A DNA stretch of 64,000 nucleotides, taken from NCBI RefSeq assembly GCF_022012395.1, contig NZ_JAKLTQ010000008.1, positions 62,001 to 126,000 of the forward strand. The letters are read 5' to 3'. Both the position numbers and the translations under genes were made by a program. The notes under the pieces were generated by a model that did no database searches, was not told where the DNA came from, and saw nothing but the letters and a program-made list of their open reading frames with translations. This stretch comes from Arthrobacter hankyongi (GTDB lineage: Bacteria; Actinomycetota; Actinomycetes; Actinomycetales; Micrococcaceae). The stretch's first letter is position 1, and the number at the start of each line of letters is the position of its first letter. This document shows, piece by piece, positions 61,065-64,000 of the stretch.

Positions 61065-62198
61065 TCAGGAGACCTTGGCCGGATCCCAGCTCAGCGAGCG
61101 GGCGGAATCAATGGTGGCCTGCCCCAGCACGCGGCTGCCCTGGTAGAGCACCATCGTCTGCCCCGGGGCGACGCCGCGCATCGGCTCCAGCAGCGTCAGC
61201 ACCAGTTGCTGCCGTCCGTCGGAGGACTCCGCCCTGGCCCTGGCCGGCACCGGGTCGCCGTGGGCGCGGACCTGCACCATGCAGTCGAACTCGGCCTGTG
61301 CTTCGACCTCGGGAACCGGCAGTCCGGCCCAGGACACCTTGATCCCGCGCAGCTGGTCCACCGCCAGCAGGGCCTCGGGCCCCACCACGACCTTGTTCTC
61401 CTTGGGCCGGATCTCCAACACAAAGCGCGGCTTGCCGTCCGCGGCCGGGCGGCCCAGCTTCAGCCCGCGGCGCTGGCCCACGGTGAAGGCGTTGGCGCCG
61501 TCGTGCCCGCCCACGACCGCACCGGTTTCATCCACGATGTCACCCGGCTGCATCTCGATCTTCTCGGCCAGCCAGCCGCGCGTGTCGCCGTCGGAAATGA
61601 AGCAGATGTCATGGCTGTCCGGCTTGTTCGCCACCGACAGGCCGCGCCGGGCTGCCTCGGCCCGGACTTCCGCCTTGGACGGGGTGTCCGCCAGCGGGAA
61701 CAGCGAATGCTTAAGCTGCTCGTGCGTGAGCACGCCGAGCACATAGGACTGGTCCTTGGCCCAGTCCGCGGCCCGGTGCAGCTCCCGGTTGCCGTGTTCG
61801 TCCTCGACGACCTTGGCGTAGTGGCCGGTGCAGACGGCGTCGAAGCCGAGCGCCAGGGCCTTCTCCAGCAGTGCGGCAAACTTGATCCGCTCGTTGCAGC
61901 GCATGCAGGGATTCGGGGTGCGGCCGGCAGCGTATTCGGCCACGAAGTCGTCGACCACGTCTTCCTTGAAGCGCTCGGAAAAGTCCCACACGTAGTAAGG
62001 AATACCCAGGATGTCGCAGGCACGCCAGGCGTCACGGGAATCCTCGATGGTGCAGCAGCCACGGCTGCCGGTGCGCAGCGTGCCGGGCATCCGGGAGAGC
62101 GCCAGGTGGACGCCGACTACATCGTGGCCGGCGTCCACCGCGCGCGCGGCCGCCACGGCCGAATCCACGCCGCCGCTCATCGCTGCCAGTACCTTCAT
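61065..62198 (-). CDS. mnmA: tRNA-specific 2-thiouridylase MnmA
   Basis: The 377-residue enzyme makes 2-thiouridine at the wobble base of tRNA for Lys, Glu and Gln. The PP-loop [10 protein letters not shown] lies at the N-terminus; the two catalytic cysteines are in [12 protein letters not shown] and [15 protein letters not shown], and GQRRGL is the ATP/tRNA segment. The ATG at 62198 has AAGGA upstream. It lies 48 bp after a cysteine desulfurase gene, the expected sulfur donor partner. Confidence 0.95.
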   Translation of the reverse strand: MKVLAAMSGGVDSAVAAARAVDAGHDVVGVHLALSRMPGTLRTGSRGCCTIEDSRDAWRACDILGIPYYVWDFSERFKEDVVDDFVAEYAAGRTPNPCMRCNERIKFAALLEKALALGFDAVCTGHYAKVVEDEHGNRELHRAADWAKDQSYVLGVLTHEQLKHSLFPLADTPSKAEVRAEAARRGLSVANKPDSHDICFISDGDTRGWLAEKIEMQPGDIVDETGAVVGGHDGANAFTVGQRRGLKLGRPAADGKPRFVLEIRPKENKVVVGPEALLAVDQLRGIKVSWAGLPVPEVEAQAEFDCMVQVRAHGDPVPARARAESSDGRQQLVLTLLEPMRGVAPGQTMVLYQGSRVLGQATIDSARSLSWDPAKVS

Positions 62199-62246
62199 CA
62201 CCAAATCCTTGTGTTCTCGTTGTCGTTTTGCCGCGCCGGTGCCCGG

Positions 62247-63470
62247 CTACGGCTGCTGCGTGCCGGCAGTCTGGATGCTGGAGGCATGCCCGGCCATGCC
62301 CGCTTTGCGGGCGCGGGCATAGGCCTCCGGCAAGGCGGCCACCAGTGCTTCAACGTCGGACTCGGTCGAAGTATGCCCGAGGCTGAAGCGCTGCGCCCCG
62401 CGCGCCTGTTCCTCGGACAGGCCCATGGCCAGCAGCACGTGCGACGGACGCGGCACGCCCGCGGTGCAGGCCGACCCGGTGGATGACTCCACCCCCGCCA
62501 GGTCCAGCAGGAACAGCAGCGAATCCCCCTCGCAGCCGGGGAAGGTGAAGTGCGCGTTGCCCGGCAGCCGCAGTCCGGCCAGCGAGGGATCCGGCGTGCC
62601 CCGCAGCACCGCTTCCGGAATGGCGGCGGAGACGCCGGCGATCAGCCGCTCGCGCAGCCGGGCCAGCCGGGGACCCTCCTCGGGCAGGTTCGTGACGGCG
62701 GCATCGGCCGCCGCCGCGAACGCCGCGATCGAGGGCGTATCCAAGGTGCCGGAGCGGACGTCCCGCTCCTGGCCGCCGCCGTGCAGCAGCGGCACCAGCT
62801 TCACGGCGCGGCCCACCAACAGCGCGCCGACGCCGACCGGGCCGCCGATCTTGTGCCCGCTGATGGCCATCGTGTCCAGGCCGGAGGCGGCAAAGGAGAG
62901 CGGCAGCGAGCCGAAGGCCTGCACGGCATCCGAATGCACCGGGATGCCGTATTCATGGGCCACCTGGACAATGTCCGCAACCGGCTGGACCGAGCCGACC
63001 TCGTTATTGGCCCACATCACGGTGACCAGGGCGACCGCCTCCGGATCGGCCTCGATCTCGGCGCGGATGTCGTCCACCGACACCACACCGTTCTCATCCA
63101 CCGGCAGCCAGCAGGCCTGGGCGTCCTCGTGGCGTTCCAGCCACTCGACGGTGTCCAGCACGGCATGGTGTTCCACCGGAGAACAGATGATCTTCCACCG
63201 CCGCGGATCCTGGTCCCGGCGCGACCAGTAGAGTCCCTTGACCGCCAGGTTGTCCGCCTCGGTTCCGCCGGAGGTGAAGACCACCTCCGAGGGATGGGCG
63301 CCGGCGGCGGCGGCGAGCACCTCGCGGGCCTCCTCGACGACCCGGCGGGCATGCCGGCCGGAGCCGTGCAGGGAGGAGGGGTTTCCGCAGCGGCTGAGTT
63401 CACGGGTGAGTGCGGCCAGGGCCTGCGCCGAAAGGGGCGTGGTCGCCGCGTGGTCAAGATACACGGGCAC
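62247..63470 (-). CDS. Cysteine desulfurase, NifS/IscS family
   Basis: A 407-residue PLP enzyme that releases sulfur from cysteine. YLDHAATTPLS, VVFTSGGTEADNLAVKG, VMWANNEVGSVQPV, the PLP lysine in ISGHKIGGPVGVGALLV and the persulfide cysteine in STGSACTAG are all in place. The start is GTG at 63470. Directly upstream of mnmA, it most likely supplies sulfur for tRNA thiolation, and perhaps for Fe-S clusters. Confidence 0.93.
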   Translation of the reverse strand: MPVYLDHAATTPLSAQALAALTRELSRCGNPSSLHGSGRHARRVVEEAREVLAAAAGAHPSEVVFTSGGTEADNLAVKGLYWSRRDQDPRRWKIICSPVEHHAVLDTVEWLERHEDAQACWLPVDENGVVSVDDIRAEIEADPEAVALVTVMWANNEVGSVQPVADIVQVAHEYGIPVHSDAVQAFGSLPLSFAASGLDTMAISGHKIGGPVGVGALLVGRAVKLVPLLHGGGQERDVRSGTLDTPSIAAFAAAADAAVTNLPEEGPRLARLRERLIAGVSAAIPEAVLRGTPDPSLAGLRLPGNAHFTFPGCEGDSLLFLLDLAGVESSTGSACTAGVPRPSHVLLAMGLSEEQARGAQRFSLGHTSTESDVEALVAALPEAYARARKAGMAGHASSIQTAGTQQP

Positions 63471-63598
63471 GGTGCCATTTTACCGGCCGGAGCAACGAGG
63501 CACGAACCGGCCCCGGTTCCCGTTGACTTGCCCCCGGCCCGTTCCTATGGTCGGAGCAGGCCACCGGCGGTGGCGCCGTCCGGACAAAGGAGCACACC
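63471..63598. promoter_or_regulatory. Divergent promoter region
   Basis: The 128-bp gap between the cysteine desulfurase gene (leftward) and the FAD oxidoreductase gene (rightward) must contain both promoters. TTGACT around 63522 and TATGGT around 63546 (about 18 bp apart) could be the -35/-10 pair of the rightward gene. AAAGGAG (63586-63592) is its ribosome site. Confidence 0.45.
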
Positions 63599-64000
63599 AT
63601 GAGCTCGAACCACATCATCATCGCCGGCGCCGGACTGGCCGGTGCGACCGCAGCCAAGACCCTGCGCGAGGAGGGCTTCGACGGCAAACTCACCCTGGTG
63701 GGCGCGGAAACCGAGTATCCGTACCTGCGCCCGCCGCTGTCCAAGGCCTTCCTGGCCGGGAAGGAGTCCGCGGAAGACGGCCAAATCCAGGCACCTGCCT
63801 GGTATGACGAACAGGACATCGACGTCAAGCTCGACGAAGCCGTGGACCGGATCGATGCCGCGGCGCACCGCGTGGTGCTCTCGCGCGGCGGCGCCCTGTC
63901 CTATTCCAAGCTGCTGGTCGCCACCGGCGCTTCTTCCCGCCGGTTGGACATCTCCGGTGCCGGGCTGGAGGGCGTGCATTACCTGCGGACCATCGACGAC
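63599..64000 (+). CDS. FAD-dependent NAD(P)H oxidoreductase, ferredoxin reductase-like (partial)
   Basis: The first 134 codons are in the window and the 3' end is cut. HIIIAGAGLAGATAAKTLRE is an FAD-binding Rossmann motif; YPYLRPPLSKAFLAG and KLLVATGASSRRL are the segments seen in rubredoxin/ferredoxin reductase-type enzymes (FAD/NAD disulfide family). The start is ATG at 63599 with AAAGGAG upstream, divergent from the cysteine desulfurase gene. Electron partner unknown. Confidence 0.88.
   Translation, partial: MSSNHIIIAGAGLAGATAAKTLREEGFDGKLTLVGAETEYPYLRPPLSKAFLAGKESAEDGQIQAPAWYDEQDIDVKLDEAVDRIDAAAHRVVLSRGGALSYSKLLVATGASSRRLDISGAGLEGVHYLRTIDD

Overview
The window is high-GC chromosomal DNA from an actinobacterium, most likely of the Arthrobacter/Micrococcaceae type. 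This rests on strong GC-rich codon use with many GTG and TTG starts, and on actinobacterial gene sets: whiB1 next to pdtaS, mtrA-mtrB-lpqB, a large GDH-180-type glutamate dehydrogenase, an Rv3235-like gene near secA and hpf, and mnmA next to a cysteine desulfurase. No rRNA, tRNA or CRISPR array was seen.

Region 1 (1-4.1 kb) is a decayed tad (Flp pilus) locus read leftward. An IS21-family element (26-2721) with a 6-bp target duplication splits a tadC-like gene. Further upstream, the end of tadA and the start of tadB have been replaced by a frameshifted serine recombinase fragment, which is now fused in frame to the tadB tail.

Region 2 (4.3-24.4 kb) is a cell-surface polysaccharide island. It holds a secreted PhoX/DUF839-like protein, an exporter-type ABC transporter, seven glycosyltransferases, a DUF2304 membrane protein and a secreted protein with five Ig-like repeats. 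It also holds a complete set of WbpA, WbpB, WbpE, WbpD and WbpI-like enzymes, which predicts UDP-2,3-diacetamido-2,3-dideoxy-mannuronic acid as a building block.

Region 3 (24.6-40.8 kb) begins with an orphan EssC/EccC-like FHA-FtsK ATPase and a small membrane protein. Next come whiB1, pdtaS and the giant gdh (pdtaS directly follows gdh), then a CpaE/CpaB-like pair. It ends with a BldC-like regulator, an unknown gene, a LysM protein and an Rv3235-family gene.

Region 4 (40.8-57.2 kb) is core housekeeping: secA, a YcaQ-like glycosylase, hpf, comF and lpqB-mtrB-mtrA. It is followed by a rightward block of a GPD-type membrane protein, DUF4129, DUF4350, MoxR, DUF58 and DUF4166 genes. Region 5 (57.2-64 kb) carries a cysteine-free MetE-like protein, chorismate mutase, a DUF222/HNH protein, mnmA, a cysteine desulfurase and the start of an FAD oxidoreductase cut by the window edge.

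The main biological stories are the collapse of the tad operon while a cpaE/cpaB pair elsewhere in the window stays intact, a complete diacetamido-uronic acid sugar pathway spread across the polysaccharide island, and a T7SS-like ATPase with no visible secretion partners. All functions are inferred from reading the sequence; no database search was run.
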